The notes under the pieces: generated by a model | Told to the model about the DNA's origin: nothing | Seen by the model: the letters and a program-made list of their open reading frames with translations, nothing else | Databases searched by the model: none | Translations under genes and position numbers: made by a program | Assembly: GCA_018882825.1 (NCBI GenBank) | Contig: VERC01000173.1 | Location: forward strand, 1-5,494 | Direction: 5' to 3' | DNA from: Acidimicrobiia bacterium | GTDB lineage: Bacteria > Actinomycetota > Acidimicrobiia > Acidimicrobiales > Acidimicrobilacustridaceae | Length of the DNA stretch: 5,494 bases | Shown: in pieces, positions 4,648 to 5,494 of the stretch | Numbering within the stretch: position 1 is the first letter of the stretch | Layout: each line of letters starts with the position of its first letter

Positions 4648-5494
4648 TCAGCGCAGGACCTTGGAGGCCCTGGCCGCCTCGATGAGGTGCTCCATGTCGT
4701 CGGCCAGGATGGCGTTGGCCGCCACCGCCGCCTTGGCCGAGTCGGCGAACTTGGTGACGAACCCGTCGTGGGTGCCGTAGCGGGCCGTGAGTACGTCGTT
4801 GGTCAGCGGCACGGTGCCACCGAACAGCGAGCACAGAGCCTGACCCTTCTGGCCGAGTCCGGTGAGCACGGCGATCGGTACGTCGACGTGCGGCGTTCGG
4901 ATGCCGCCCTTGGCGATGCCCAGATCGTCGACCTCGTACCCGTTACCGGTGGCGTCGAGCTTCAACTGCGGTTGCGAGGACGGCACCACGCCGTCGACGA
5001 CCCAGGCGTTGAAGTTGCGCAGAGCGGTGCGCAACACATAGGTGTGGGGACCCGTGTTGATGCCCGCCGCGCAGGTGATGAGGTTGTTGTAGACGCCATT
5101 CGGCGGGTTCAGTTGTGACGCGTAGTAGACCATGTCGTTCCTGCCGTCGCCGGTGTCGAAACCACCACCACCGAGGTTGTAGTAGTCGGCATGCGCGGTA
5201 CCCGCCGCTTCCCACGCCCGGAACGTGTCGGTGTCGGGCTGACGGGCCTTGCTGTAGCCGCGGGCGCCGGCGACATCGGTCTCGGCACTGAACACGAGCA
5301 CCGGTCGCCCGAGGTCGGCACGGATCTGCGTGCCCAGCGGCGGGGCCACGGCCGGCAGCGGATCGGAGGACAACGGCGCCGCCGAACCACTGCGACTGTG
5401 GATGAAGTAGCCGTCGAAGACCTGATCGTTCATGGCGATCGCGTTCACGTACGTCGTGAGTCAACTGGCCGACTGCGATTCGCCGATGGCCACC
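4648..5494 (-). pseudogene. Alpha/beta hydrolase domain protein (PF20091-like), 5' end off the edge, interrupted by an in-frame TGA
   Basis: The minus strand encodes VAIGESQSAS, then TGA at 5463-5461, then LTTYVNAIAMNDQVFDGYFIHSRS in the same frame, running on to a TGA at 4650-4648. GESQS is the nucleophile elbow (Ser codon 5478-5476). The acid Asp is in FSAETDV (codon 5277-5275) and the His in AGTAHAD (codon 5193-5191). The C-terminal GGIRTPHVDVPIAVLTGLGQ and the Cys/Gly-rich stretch after it are typical of this hydrolase group. From memory of the family, the residue replaced by the stop is normally Arg (SA-x-RL-x-TY-x-NA), and CGA to TGA is one change. Everything after the stop remains in frame with no frameshift, so the break is recent, is a sequencing error, or is read through. 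Restart at GTG 5448 or ATG 5433 has no ribosome binding site and would lack the catalytic serine. About half of the usual protein lies beyond the window. The ferritin-like gene follows at 19 nt. Confidence 0.75.
5445..5459 (-). other. Small hairpin one base after the in-frame TGA
   Basis: On the minus strand TCACG-ACGTA-CGTGA (5 bp stem, 5 nt loop) begins one base after the internal TGA. The same bases encode the conserved TTYVN stretch, so the pairing may be accidental. It is listed because of its position next to the stop. Confidence 0.25.

Noticed and set aside
5461..5463. Selenocysteine at the internal TGA
   Set aside because: The expected residue is Arg, not Cys, the site is not a redox position, and the downstream stem is too small to be persuasive as a selenocysteine element.
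1..5494. CRISPR arrays, tRNA or rRNA genes, insertion sequences, phage genes
   Set aside because: No spaced direct repeats, cloverleaf-like or rRNA-like segments, transposase motifs or phage genes were seen on either strand. The window is nearly filled by metabolic and envelope genes.

Overview
The window is GC-rich, densely packed bacterial DNA. GTG starts are used, and every stop that ends a gene here is TGA. Gene content includes a luciferase-like (LLM) oxidoreductase, a PF04199 cyclase, a PAF-acetylhydrolase-like lipoprotein and an 'alpha/beta hydrolase domain' protein. Together these suggest an actinobacterium, perhaps Acidimicrobiia or a mycobacterial relative; this is inferred from style and families, not from a marker gene.

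Layout: a 3'-terminal gene fragment on the + strand (1-147) converges on a run of six genes, all on the - strand. In transcription order (right to left) these are: an alpha/beta-hydrolase-domain gene cut by the right edge and interrupted by an in-frame TGA (4648-5494); a two-repeat ferritin-like di-iron protein (4155-4628); an LLM-class flavin/F420 oxidoreductase (3065-4048); a KynB/PF04199-type cyclase or metal-dependent hydrolase (2101-3000); a secreted lipoprotein alpha/beta hydrolase (897-2045); and a six-helix PAP2 membrane phosphatase (161-886). Gaps are 19, 106, 64, 55 and about 10 nt. The hydrolase-ferritin pair and the lipoprotein-PAP2 pair look translationally linked. The 106-nt gap before the LLM gene is the likeliest internal promoter; it holds an 18-bp near-perfect palindrome.

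How the genes may work together: LLM monooxygenase plus cyclase/hydrolase plus alpha/beta hydrolases is a combination expected of a small catabolic cluster (oxygen insertion followed by hydrolysis). The lipoprotein-PAP2 pair looks more like an envelope lipid-handling unit. Both readings are inferences; no substrate can be named from sequence.

The points most worth checking are the in-frame TGA five codons after the catalytic serine of the right-edge hydrolase, where relatives are expected to have Arg; the exact 79-residue internal duplication of the ferritin-like protein with all six predicted iron ligands kept; and the palindrome upstream of the LLM gene. No RNA genes, insertion sequences, CRISPR arrays or phage genes were seen, and no gene-free stretch exceeds 106 nt.
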